Positions 1 through 8,058 of a DNA stretch of 14,019 bases are shown piece after piece. Each line of letters starts with the position of its first letter. Position 1 is the stretch's first letter. A program made the translations under genes and the position numbers. The stretch is from NCBI GenBank assembly GCA_002402725.1, contig DHGL01000027.1, forward strand, positions 33,673 to 47,691, read 5' to 3'. Origin of the DNA: Anaerolineaceae bacterium UBA4799. Lineage in GTDB: Bacteria; Chloroflexota; Anaerolineae; Anaerolineales; Anaerolineaceae. The notes below the pieces were generated by a model that worked only from the letters and a program-made list of their open reading frames with translations, was not told where the DNA came from and did not search any database.

Positions 1-330
1 CCCTGGAGTACTCACAGTTCCCGATTATTGGATGTTTTGCTTACTTCAGCTCAACCCTCCAAACACAGAAAACCAAAAGCCTTGCTTACTTGAGATTTTA
101 TCATAGGGAGAGAAGATTAACAAGGTCGAGGTCAATTCTAAGGGTTGTTGAAAACGAAGGATTGATGCTCAATTTTCAATTTACCAAAAGCCGAGATTAT
201 CAATTGCTTCCTCTATAATAATTAATATGTGGTATCGGTACGGAAACAATTACAAGTAATGAACTGTATAATTCTTAAATTGTTGCGCAACTTGCAACAC
301 CCCTATCGTATCATCATAAAGGAGTTGACA
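1..330. other. gene-free upstream region
   Basis: I see no convincing coding region here. A GTG at 229 is in frame with the regulator that follows, but the residues it would add (KQLQVMNCII and onward) do not look like part of that family, and no Shine-Dalgarno precedes it. The stretch is AT-rich. It holds two exact 10-bp direct repeats: TTGCTTACTT at 37-46 and 82-91, and ACCAAAAGCC at 72-81 and 183-192. It also holds a TATAAT hexamer at 214-219. It most likely serves as the promoter and control region of the regulator and perhaps of the whole downstream gene run. Confidence 0.6.
214..219 (+). promoter_or_regulatory. possible -10 box for the WYL-regulator transcript
   Basis: An exact TATAAT lies about 110 bp before the chosen start codon. 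No good TTGACA-like -35 hexamer stands 15-19 bp upstream, so this is a -10 candidate only. If used, transcription would begin near 226 and leave a 5' untranslated region of about 105 nt. Confidence 0.3.
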
Positions 331-1320
331 ATGAGCCGTGCAGAGACCAAGACAGCTCGCTTATTACAGATCGAGGATCTACTTCTTGCTCATCCTGAAG
401 GTTTATCGCAAGCAGAGATTGCACGAAAATTGGAAGTCAATCGCTCAACAGTCAACCGCTATTTACCAGATCTTCCTCCGCACATTTACATCGATGATAT
501 GGATGGTTGTCGCTGGAAAATCGACCGCCAGGCTTACTTAATTAATGTTCGTTTTAATCTCGATGAGGCGATGGCGGTACATCTTGCTTCCAGGTTGTTA
601 GCCACCCGGATGGATAGGCAGAATATTCATGCTGCAAGTGCCCTCCATAAACTTGGCCTTTCTCTACAGGCACTTGCGCCGTTGATCAGCCGGTATGTAT
701 CTCAATCGGCAGAAAAAATGGGCAGCCTGAAGCAAAGACAAGATCCGGTTTATCTACAGGCTCTGGAAAAACTTACCTTGGCATGGGCAGAGGGAAAGAA
801 GGTTCAAGTATGGCATCGCAGTGACAAGGACCAAGAGATCTGGACCTATGTCTTCGCTCCCTACTACATTGAGCCTTATGCTATTGGGCAATCAACATAT
901 GTGTTCGGGTTACGAGAGCCACCAGGAGAGATCAGGACATTTAAGATCGAGCGCATTGAAAGAGTTGAACTCCTTCGGGAGACTTATACGATACCTGATG
1001 ATTTTGATCCATTCGAGATGTTATCGGAAGCATGGGGTATTTGGTTCAAGGCAGAAGGACCAGAACAAGTAACTTTAAAATTTCATCCGCGGGCGGCGCA
1101 TCGAGTAGGGGAAACCCGCTGGCACCAGTCAGAGCAGGTGGAAATCCAGGAAGACGGATACTTGCTCTGGCGGGCGTTAATCGATGAACCGCGGGAGATG
1201 TTGCCATGGGTCCGAGGTTGGGGTGCAGATGTTGAAGTGATTGAACCACAATGGATGAGGGACGAAGTAGGTGAAGAGGTACTTCGATTGACTGCGATAT
1301 ACCATGATAAGGAAAAGTAA
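331..1320 (+). CDS. WYL-domain transcriptional regulator
   Basis: A 329-residue predicted DNA-binding regulator. I start it at the ATG at 331 because AAAGGAG at 318-324 sits 6 nt upstream; a longer reading from GTG 229 lacks a ribosome site. Residues 8-48 form a winged helix-turn-helix of the HTH_11/DeoR type (GLSQAEIARKLEVNRSTVNR, the recognition helix being around 37-45). Residues about 140-215 match the WYL domain, including the conserved tail IRTFKIERI (201-209). The C-terminal part, about 245-325, resembles the WCX extension (MLPWVRGWGADVEVIEP, 290-306). The signature tripeptide reads T-Y-V (189-191) instead of W-Y-L. WYL proteins bind nucleic-acid-type ligands and recur as regulators beside CRISPR and other defence genes. 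As the first gene of a same-strand run ending in cas2, it is the likely local regulator; whether it represses or activates cannot be told. The family call is firm; the role is inferred. Confidence 0.88.
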   Translation: MSRAETKTARLLQIEDLLLAHPEGLSQAEIARKLEVNRSTVNRYLPDLPPHIYIDDMDGCRWKIDRQAYLINVRFNLDEAMAVHLASRLLATRMDRQNIHAASALHKLGLSLQALAPLISRYVSQSAEKMGSLKQRQDPVYLQALEKLTLAWAEGKKVQVWHRSDKDQEIWTYVFAPYYIEPYAIGQSTYVFGLREPPGEIRTFKIERIERVELLRETYTIPDDFDPFEMLSEAWGIWFKAEGPEQVTLKFHPRAAHRVGETRWHQSEQVEIQEDGYLLWRALIDEPREMLPWVRGWGADVEVIEPQWMRDEVGEEVLRLTAIYHDKEK

Positions 1321-1353
1321 CTATAGTAACAAGTAAGGGAGAGGGAGGATGTA

Positions 1354-2088
1354 ATGAAGAAAATCTTGGTTATTCTTGTTGTTGTATTTCTGGTTACCAG
1401 TTGTTCAGAAGCAATAGAAGCTACAGAAGTAATAGTACCCACAATAACAATTACAAATACACTTTTACCCACGAATACTCCAAAACCTACAAATACCCCC
1501 CGACCTACGAATACTCCTAGGCCAACTGCCACCCCAACACCAGTCCCGCAACCAATCATGTTTGAAGGTTCTGGGGATAAGATACTGACTTTGGATGAGC
1601 CACTTACCACGCCGAGAATAATTGAATTGAGTAATACAGGTTCCTCTAACTTCATCGTCATAAGTTATGATCAATATGGGAACCAGGTCGACCTCCTTGT
1701 GAATGAAATCGGCACATACAAAGGAAAAATGCTCATCGGCATGATGCTCGACGAGGAACCTGTTTCGAGATTTGAAATTCAATCCAGTGGCGCTTGGAGC
1801 CTGAATATATATCCTTTTCAGCTTGACTTTTTGGACGCTCTGCAAGCGCCAGGAAGATATGAAGGGCAGGGAGACAGTGTCGTCGTCCTTTATGGCGATC
1901 CCGATATTGTAACTTTTTCCACTACGGAGAGAGGTAATTTTATCGTTTATGCATATACTAATGATAGAAGAGAATTGCTTCTGAATGAAATAGGCCCTTA
2001 CAATGGAGAGAAAATTGTGCCGAAGGATGTCGTTCTATTAACCATCAGCATGAATGGCACCTGGTCCATGGACATTACATCAAAATAG
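1354..2088 (+). CDS. putative surface lipoprotein with duplicated beta-rich domain
   Basis: A 244-residue protein of unknown function, likely exported and lipid-anchored. Residues 1-16 are a classic lipoprotein signal (MKK, then a hydrophobic run) ending in lipobox V-T-S-C with Cys17 as the predicted acylated residue. A Pro/Thr-rich linker with repeated PTNTP units spans about 30-66, as is typical of Chloroflexota lipoproteins. Two copies of one domain follow, about 70-152 and 169-241. They share (F/Y)EGxGD at the start, an NFIV strand, LLxNEIGxYxG in the middle and G(A/T)WS(L/M)(N/D)I at the end. GGGAGG at 1343-1348 is a good ribosome site. The gene lies 33 bp after the WYL gene and 30 bp before cas3, on the same strand, so it may be cotranscribed with the cas genes. 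I know no CRISPR role for such a protein; it may be a passenger or an envelope component under the same control. Confidence 0.8.
   Translation: MKKILVILVVVFLVTSCSEAIEATEVIVPTITITNTLLPTNTPKPTNTPRPTNTPRPTATPTPVPQPIMFEGSGDKILTLDEPLTTPRIIELSNTGSSNFIVISYDQYGNQVDLLVNEIGTYKGKMLIGMMLDEEPVSRFEIQSSGAWSLNIYPFQLDFLDALQAPGRYEGQGDSVVVLYGDPDIVTFSTTERGNFIVYAYTNDRRELLLNEIGPYNGEKIVPKDVVLLTISMNGTWSMDITSK
1468..1539 (+). repeat. 18-bp tandem repeat coding the PTNTP(K/R) linker
   Basis: Four consecutive 18-bp units at 1468-1485, 1486-1503, 1504-1521 and 1522-1539 encode PTNTPK, PTNTPR, PTNTPR and PTATPT. The first three are close copies; the fourth has diverged. Third codon positions vary (Thr is encoded by aca, act, acc and acg across the linker), so the repeat is kept more at protein level than at DNA level. 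Such tracts can change copy number between strains. Confidence 0.75.
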
Positions 2089-2118
2089 AATTGGCCAACT
2101 ACTCATAAGAAGGGGATT

Positions 2119-4830
2119 TTGGATCATCAAACTGAAACCAGTGAAAATGTCCTGAAAAACAATGTAATGAAATGCTGGGGTAAGACCGATCCCGCATCTG
2201 TCAATCCCCAAGTATTCCATCCTGCGCTGTTCCACATGATCGATGTAGCGTATGTGGCGCAATTATTACTCGGTGGGTCATGTTCTCCAAGATGGCGAAT
2301 AAATTTCGCCCGGATTTATGAGAATATCGATGGAACGATCAATTCTTTCCTTCCTTTGCTGGTGGCATTACATGATATCGGCAAGATATCGGCCTCGTTT
2401 CAGCGGATGAATGCTCAGCAATATCAGCGGCTTAAAAATGATGGCTTTACATTCGGATCTTCAAAGGATCTATACCATACACAGGTAAGCAGAAACTTCA
2501 TTCGATATGAATGGCCCTCTGATCCAGGGTGGGTATTAACAGAAGACAACCTGCGTATTCTGGGAGAGATGTCTGCAGGGCACCACGGCGAGTTCATCAG
2601 CCCGGGCGAGCTGAATTCCGTGAGGGTGAGACTTCGCATGGTAGAGCCGCCATCATGGAAAGAATTAAGACAGACAGCCTTGAAAATTTTGGCAGACCTC
2701 TTTTTACATGAGCCATTATCCCAGATGCCAACACCTGCAAATATCTCAGCAGCCGCGATGGAGTTGACTGGTTTCACGACATTATGTGATTGGATCGGTT
2801 CGGACCAGCGTTACTTCCCACCCTCACCCACTATCAATATCGATGAGTATGTTGAGATCTCAGAAGCCCGGGCAAGTCAGGCGATCGAAAAAGCCGGCTT
2901 TACCGGTACTTTCAGGAGCGGTATTCCAACCGATTTCTCTGCTTTATTTTCGTCATTGACACCGAGACCTTTACAGCTCGCAATCGATCTAATCCCTGAA
3001 AAGCTGCTCAAAGAACCCTCATTGGTGATTATCGAAGCGCCAACGGGAGAAGGGAAAACTGAAGCGGCGCTCGCGCTTGCTCACCGTATCACCAATCTAA
3101 ATGGCTACGATGAATTCTATTACGCGCTGCCGACCACTGCGACCTCAAACCAGATGCACGACAGGGTCCAAAAGTACCTCAAAGACCAGTTGAAAGTGGA
3201 TATTGCTGCGAAGCTTGTACACGGTCAGGCATTTCTGCAGCAGGAAGCCTTGAACATTCAACCTCTTTATAATGGCGAAGATCCCAAACGCGACAGCATT
3301 CCGATTGATTGGTTCAACACCAAGAAGCGCGCTTTACTGGCACCTTTCGGGGTCGGGACGATCGACCAAATCGAACTGGGGGCTCTGAATGTGCGCCATG
3401 CTTCACTCCGGTTGGCTGGTTTATCCGGCAAGGTGATCATTCTTGACGAGGTTCACGCTTACGATATCTACATGACAACCATCATATCGCGCCTGTTGGA
3501 ATGGCTGAAAGCTCTTGGCGCGTCAGTCATCCTCCTTTCGGCGACACTACCAGATACACGCCGGAGAGAGCTGCTTAGGGCGTTCCATGGGAATGAAAAA
3601 ATCTATGATATTCCAGCGGATTACCCCTTGATCGTCGCGGCGAGTTCAGGAGATTTCTTTACTTCCACTCCGAAAGCCATGCAACCTCAACGCAAGATCG
3701 GATTGAAATTTCTCCAATTTTCCGATAATGACAATACACAGAAGGCAAATTGGCTTGCCGAACAAGTCTCTGAAGGCGGTGTAGCCTGTTGGATCACAAA
3801 CACGGTCAACCGCGCGCAGAATATTTACCGGGAAGTCCAGGGAGCGGCTGGTTCCGATGTTGAGGTAATTCTGATCCACGCCCGTTTTCCATTGGTTCAG
3901 CGCGATGAACTGGAAAAACTGATCGTCAGTAAAGCAGGCCCGATCAAGGAGAACCGACCACGGAAGATGATCGTGATCGGCACCCAGGTCCTTGAGCAGA
4001 GCCTTGATCTCGATTTTGACCTCATGGTATCCGATCTTGCGCCTATCGACCTGCTGCTGCAGCGAGCAGGACGATTGCATCGCCACGCAATAACAAAACG
4101 CTGGGGAGATCACCTTTCTCCTGTTCTGTACATCAACGCGCCTATGAGCGATAACCAACCAGTGATCACAAGCGACAAATATGTGTATGCAGAATATATC
4201 CTGCTTCGCACCTGGGAAATCATCAAGGGTTTAAGCTCGCTGCAGTTGCCTGCTGATTACCGCTTACTGGTCGAGCAGGTGTACGGTGAAGTTCCAACCT
4301 CCATGATGGATGAACAAAAGAAAGCTCTTGAACAACTGGAAAAACAGGAAGAATTAGCCAGGCAGGAAGCGGAAGTAAGATTGTTACCGGAACCTGATCC
4401 CGAGGAATTGTTCACGTCGCTGGCGGCGCGGTTGGTGTTCACCGAGAGCGAGACCGAGGCTGGCTGGAAGGTCGCGCAGACAAGACTGGGAGAAAGAAGC
4501 CTCAATCTGGTTCCCCTGGAAGACCATGGGGATTTCTGCACCTTGCCGGGATCTGATCTGCCACTCATCAAACGAATAGGCGCGAGCAGGAGCGATCAGT
4601 TCCTGATGCTTCGGCACCAGGTCAGAATAAGTAATCCGCAACAGGTCGTGGACGCGTTGGAAAAGCAGAAGGAGAACCTGCCTGAATTGTTCACCGCTTC
4701 TACATTATTACGCGATGTGATGCCACTTTGGCTGAAAAACAGCGCGGCAGAAATTGAGACTGCAAAAGGCAGGTACATCTTGAAGCTTGATCCCCAACTG
4801 GGATTGACGATCAATAAGAAGGGAGGGTAA
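2119..4830 (+). CDS. cas3: Cas3 HD nuclease-helicase (type I-E)
   Basis: The effector that Cascade recruits to unwind and degrade target DNA. From the TTG at 2119 it is 903 residues; E. coli Cas3 is 888. The N-terminal HD nuclease has the full metal-ligand set: H39, H85-D86 (in HDIGK), H120, H155-H156 (GHHGE) and D224 (CDWIGSD). The SF2 helicase follows with Walker A APTGEGKT (K313), DEVH box (443-446), SAT (474-476) and motif VI QRAGRLHRH (648-656). The rest is the Cas3 C-terminal region. No key residue is missing, so it should be active. The start is uncertain: TTG 2119 has AAGGGG at 2110-2115 but only 3 nt of spacing, while ATG 2167 (887 residues) lacks a clear ribosome site yet still precedes the conserved CWGK. 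It stops 3 bp before cse1. Confidence 0.97.
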   Translation: MDHQTETSENVLKNNVMKCWGKTDPASVNPQVFHPALFHMIDVAYVAQLLLGGSCSPRWRINFARIYENIDGTINSFLPLLVALHDIGKISASFQRMNAQQYQRLKNDGFTFGSSKDLYHTQVSRNFIRYEWPSDPGWVLTEDNLRILGEMSAGHHGEFISPGELNSVRVRLRMVEPPSWKELRQTALKILADLFLHEPLSQMPTPANISAAAMELTGFTTLCDWIGSDQRYFPPSPTINIDEYVEISEARASQAIEKAGFTGTFRSGIPTDFSALFSSLTPRPLQLAIDLIPEKLLKEPSLVIIEAPTGEGKTEAALALAHRITNLNGYDEFYYALPTTATSNQMHDRVQKYLKDQLKVDIAAKLVHGQAFLQQEALNIQPLYNGEDPKRDSIPIDWFNTKKRALLAPFGVGTIDQIELGALNVRHASLRLAGLSGKVIILDEVHAYDIYMTTIISRLLEWLKALGASVILLSATLPDTRRRELLRAFHGNEKIYDIPADYPLIVAASSGDFFTSTPKAMQPQRKIGLKFLQFSDNDNTQKANWLAEQVSEGGVACWITNTVNRAQNIYREVQGAAGSDVEVILIHARFPLVQRDELEKLIVSKAGPIKENRPRKMIVIGTQVLEQSLDLDFDLMVSDLAPIDLLLQRAGRLHRHAITKRWGDHLSPVLYINAPMSDNQPVITSDKYVYAEYILLRTWEIIKGLSSLQLPADYRLLVEQVYGEVPTSMMDEQKKALEQLEKQEELARQEAEVRLLPEPDPEELFTSLAARLVFTESETEAGWKVAQTRLGERSLNLVPLEDHGDFCTLPGSDLPLIKRIGASRSDQFLMLRHQVRISNPQQVVDALEKQKENLPELFTASTLLRDVMPLWLKNSAAEIETAKGRYILKLDPQLGLTINKKGG

Positions 4831-4833
4831 TGC

Positions 4834-6417
4834 ATGACCGATGTAGCAGAATTGGAATTTCATTTCGACCTTTGGACGCAGCCCTGGATAGGGTTGGAAA
4901 AACTGGATGGCGGGTTCACGCGTCTCGGGATCGAGGACACCCTGCTGGGTTCGCACGAATTCAGGGGCATCTTTGATCCGTCCCCTCTGGTAGTAGTGAG
5001 CATCCACCGGTTGCTTTCTGCTATCCTCCAGGACATATATTCTCCCGTGAGCGAGAATGAGCTTAAGCGATTGTGGACAATGCAACAGATATCCGCACAA
5101 CCGCTTGAGAAATTTAAAACGAATTACGGGAACCGGTTTGACCTTTTCTCACAAGAAGCGCCATTTTTTCAGAGTTTGGATACTTCATCTGTTCCTGTAA
5201 AAGGCGAGAACATCAAATCGGTGGCTTACCTGTTCCCCGATATCCCGTCAGGAACCGAACATACTCACTATCGCCATGGGGTTCAATCAGACCAGGTGTT
5301 TTGCCCGGTATGCGTTGCGGCGGGGATGGTCACGCTGCCGGCGTTTTCTACTTCCGGTGGCTCTGGCATCAAACCATCCATCAACGGTGTTCCGCCGACC
5401 TACGTGATCCCATGCGGAGAAAACCTGCTTGAAAGCCTGTTACTTTCGCTTGTTTTGCCAGGGTATCAACCGAAAGCGAGGTCGGTAGACCTTGACCTGG
5501 CCTGGTGGGTAAGAGAACCCTTTATCCCCAGAAGTTCGGAGGTGGTCAAGGTGGGGTATCTCCACAGTCTTACCTTCCAGGCGAGGCGGGTGCGGTTGTA
5601 TCCTGAGGTGTACGAAGGTGCCTGCAGCCGCTGCGGCGAAACCATAAGCTGGGGAGTGAAGGAGATGATCTTCGATATGGGCGAGAGCCGGCCAAAGGAA
5701 GCCCCGCCCTGGTTTGACCCATTCGCGGCTTATAAAGTCTCTGAGAAAAAGCCGCCGATACCGATCCGCCCGGTTGAGGGGAAAGCTGCCTGGCGTGAAT
5801 ACAGCAACTTGTTTTTAAAGAAACCCCAGGAAGCAACACCTGGTAAAAAGGGAAGGAAAGAAGACAAGGTGCTGCGTCCTTCATTTCTGGACCAGATCGC
5901 CGACATTTGCGAAGGGGATACCGGTTCGCTTTCCCTCAGATGCGTTGGCATGCGTACCGATATGAAAGCCAAGGTATTTGAATGGGTGGATACGGGTTTC
6001 GAGGTACCGGGAAGCTTATTGGGCGATGAGGATGCCGGTTACCTCATTGATAAGGGGATCAGGTATGCAAGTTATTGTGCCAGTACGATCGCCAGCGTCT
6101 TTCGAAAAACCTTTGGTGGACCGGGCAAAGATGCCGCGCGTTATGCCCAATTGAAGACCGCCATGATGGATGACTACTGGCGGCAACTGGCAATCCCATT
6201 CAGAAAATTTGTTACAGAAATTGCCGTTGCTGAAGGATTGGAGGAACCTCGTGCTGAATGGGTTGACTATGTGACGAGGATCGGCGAAAGATGCTTTTCT
6301 GAGGCTGCGGCAGCGATTGGAGAGGAAGGGGAACAGTTACGCAAGCGTTTTAGCGGAGAGCGGTTATGTCGTATTTACCTGCTTTCCGCACGAAAAAAGG
6401 AGTTGAACAATGAGTGA
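4834..6417 (+). CDS. cse1: Cascade large subunit Cse1 (Cas8e, CasA)
   Basis: The PAM-reading large subunit of type I-E Cascade, which also docks Cas3. It is 527 residues (E. coli 502). The opening FDLWTQPWIGLEKLDG and the block GGSGIKPSINGVPPTYV are typical of the family. GGSG at 175-178 corresponds to the glycine loop that contacts the PAM in characterised Cse1 proteins. Cysteine pairs CPVC (157-160) and CSRC (264-267) should form a zinc site, as seen in some Cse1 structures. A lysine-rich segment at about 330-348 may be a flexible loop. AGGGAGG just before the ATG is a strong ribosome site that overlaps the end of cas3, indicating coupled translation. The gene overlaps cse2 by 8 bp. Confidence 0.95.
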   Translation: MTDVAELEFHFDLWTQPWIGLEKLDGGFTRLGIEDTLLGSHEFRGIFDPSPLVVVSIHRLLSAILQDIYSPVSENELKRLWTMQQISAQPLEKFKTNYGNRFDLFSQEAPFFQSLDTSSVPVKGENIKSVAYLFPDIPSGTEHTHYRHGVQSDQVFCPVCVAAGMVTLPAFSTSGGSGIKPSINGVPPTYVIPCGENLLESLLLSLVLPGYQPKARSVDLDLAWWVREPFIPRSSEVVKVGYLHSLTFQARRVRLYPEVYEGACSRCGETISWGVKEMIFDMGESRPKEAPPWFDPFAAYKVSEKKPPIPIRPVEGKAAWREYSNLFLKKPQEATPGKKGRKEDKVLRPSFLDQIADICEGDTGSLSLRCVGMRTDMKAKVFEWVDTGFEVPGSLLGDEDAGYLIDKGIRYASYCASTIASVFRKTFGGPGKDAARYAQLKTAMMDDYWRQLAIPFRKFVTEIAVAEGLEEPRAEWVDYVTRIGERCFSEAAAAIGEEGEQLRKRFSGERLCRIYLLSARKKELNNE

Positions 6418-6889
6418 CACCCAGGACGTATCTCGAACGGCGTTTTTTATCTCCCGCCTTGAAAAGCTGGACAGCGGTGCCAGGGCAAGGCTCAAGCGTA
6501 ATGCCGGTAAGACACTGGCAGAAGCAGGTGACGCATTGGGTTTGTTTTACAGCCTGCTGCCCCACGGCGTGCCGCAATACCAGGAGGAAACCTATTTTCT
6601 CGTAGCCACCCTTTACCCGCTGGCTGAAGGAGGCGCGAAGGGAAATTTGGGGGACCACCTGAGAACGGCGCAATCTGCGAAGAACAGCAAGGGACTGGAC
6701 AGGCGGGTTGAGATCCTGCTGGATGCAGACCTTGTTCAACTGCATTTCAGGCTGCGCCAGGCGATTAAATTCCTGCAGTCCTGCCGTGTGCACGTCAATT
6801 GGAAGCAGCTCCTCGAAGATCTGCTGCAGTGGGATCACCCTGAGCGTTTTATCCAGCAGCGCTGGGCTCGTTCTTATTTTGGTCAATAA
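6410..6889 (+). CDS. cse2: Cascade small subunit Cse2 (Cas11, CasB)
   Basis: The 159-residue small subunit (E. coli 160), present as a dimer in Cascade and stabilising the crRNA-target hybrid and the displaced strand. The sequence is predicted mostly helical and basic. Visible family-like features are LDSGARARLKRNAGKTL near the N terminus and QEETYFLVATLYPLA in the middle. The identification rests on these, on size, and on position between cse1 and cas7e, as Cse2 is poorly conserved. The ATG at 6410 lies inside the 3' end of cse1 (8-bp overlap) and is preceded by AAGGAG, so translation is probably coupled. A 22-bp gap separates it from cas7e. Confidence 0.92.
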   Translation: MSDTQDVSRTAFFISRLEKLDSGARARLKRNAGKTLAEAGDALGLFYSLLPHGVPQYQEETYFLVATLYPLAEGGAKGNLGDHLRTAQSAKNSKGLDRRVEILLDADLVQLHFRLRQAIKFLQSCRVHVNWKQLLEDLLQWDHPERFIQQRWARSYFGQ

Positions 6890-6911
6890 GCCATAGAAAA
6901 AGGAGACAATC

Positions 6912-8057
6912 ATGTTAATTCAATTTCATATCCTACAGAACTACGCGCCTTCCAACCTGAACCGTGATGACACCGGCGCGCCGAAGGACGCTGTTTTTGG
7001 TGGTGTACGGCGAGGACGCATTTCCAGCCAATGCATCAAACGCAGTATCCGGCGGTCAACGGCATTCGCGGAGAATTTTACGAAGGACGATCTGCTGGGC
7101 ATCCGTACCAGGAAACTTCCATTATTGATAAGGGAAGAGCTGGAGCTGCAGGGTGTCGAAGAGCCTGACCTGTCTGTCATTGTCGATAAGTTATCCGGTG
7201 TGGGTCGGGAGAGTGGAAAGAAGAGCCCGGATGATGAAGAGGTGATCGAAGGTGATGCTGAAGCCTCCGAGAAGGAGGATATGGTAAAACAGTTGATGTT
7301 CCTGGGAAGGAACGAGATCAACCCGCTGGCGGAGGCCCTGCTCGAGATCTATAAAAAGATGGGAGCGAAGGATTGGGGGAAGGCTGATATTAAGAAGATC
7401 ACGAAGGAATTAAAAGCAAGCCTCCCCAGATCAGTGGACATCGCGATGTTCGGGCGCATGACCACTTCGGACGCCTTTGAGGACGTGAGCGCGGCGGTGC
7501 AGGTGGCGCACGCGATTTCGACCAACACGCTCAACCAGGAATTCGATTACTTCACGGCGGTGGACGACCTGGCGGATGAGCCGGGTGCCGGGATGATCGG
7601 AGACATCGAATTCAACAGCTCAACCTATTACAAGTACGTGAACGTGCACTGGGAGGAGCTGGTGGCCAACCTCGGGGGTGATATCGCAGTCGCTGAACGG
7701 GGCGTGCTGGCATTATTGGACGCGGTTGTGAAAGCGCAGCCGACCGGCAAGCAGAACACTTTTGCAGCTTTCAACCTGCCTGATCTTGTGCTGGTCGAGG
7801 TAACCGATGTCAATCTGCCGGTCAGTTACGCCAACGCCTTCCTCAAACCGGTAAAAGCCACCCACGACGCAACCCTCATGCAGAATTCCATCACCCAGCT
7901 GGGAAATTACCTGGAGAAAATTACCGCCGCTTACAATCTCGATCCAAAGCGCGCCTGCCTGAACCTGGAGGGAGAGGAGTTTCCGATGTCGGAAGCTCCT
8001 ACGACCCTGGATGACTTGAAGAACTGGTTGAAGGCCCGCCTGCCGCAGGAGGCGTGA
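6912..8057 (+). CDS. cas7e: Cascade backbone subunit Cas7e (Cse4, CasC)
   Basis: The RNA-binding backbone subunit, six copies of which line the crRNA guide in type I-E Cascade. It is 381 residues (E. coli 363). The N terminus (FHILQNYAPSNLNRDDTG, then RRGRISSQCIKRSIR at 33-47) is diagnostic of CasC. The region around SVDIAMFGRM and AVQVAHAISTNTLNQEFDYFTAVDDL is also typical. A low-complexity acidic stretch at about 98-124 (SGKKSPDDEE, then EGDAEASEKED) lies where Cas7e proteins vary in length and is probably a disordered loop. AAAGGAG upstream of the ATG is a good ribosome site. It stops one base before the cas5e start. Confidence 0.96.
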   Translation: MLIQFHILQNYAPSNLNRDDTGAPKDAVFGGVRRGRISSQCIKRSIRRSTAFAENFTKDDLLGIRTRKLPLLIREELELQGVEEPDLSVIVDKLSGVGRESGKKSPDDEEVIEGDAEASEKEDMVKQLMFLGRNEINPLAEALLEIYKKMGAKDWGKADIKKITKELKASLPRSVDIAMFGRMTTSDAFEDVSAAVQVAHAISTNTLNQEFDYFTAVDDLADEPGAGMIGDIEFNSSTYYKYVNVHWEELVANLGGDIAVAERGVLALLDAVVKAQPTGKQNTFAAFNLPDLVLVEVTDVNLPVSYANAFLKPVKATHDATLMQNSITQLGNYLEKITAAYNLDPKRACLNLEGEEFPMSEAPTTLDDLKNWLKARLPQEA

Positions 8058-8058
8058 C

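Noticed and set aside
229..330. N-terminal extension of the WYL regulator from GTG 229
   Set aside because: No Shine-Dalgarno, atypical residues before the helix-turn-helix, and a strong ribosome site in front of ATG 331.
2091..2098. TTGGCCAA palindrome before cas3 as an operator
   Set aside because: Eight-base palindromes with a GGCC core are common; no second site or promoter hexamers accompany it. Kept only as a remark under the cas3 start.
7203..7283. Acidic low-complexity stretch in cas7e as a domain insertion
   Set aside because: Cas7e proteins naturally vary in length here; it looks like a disordered loop, not a new domain.
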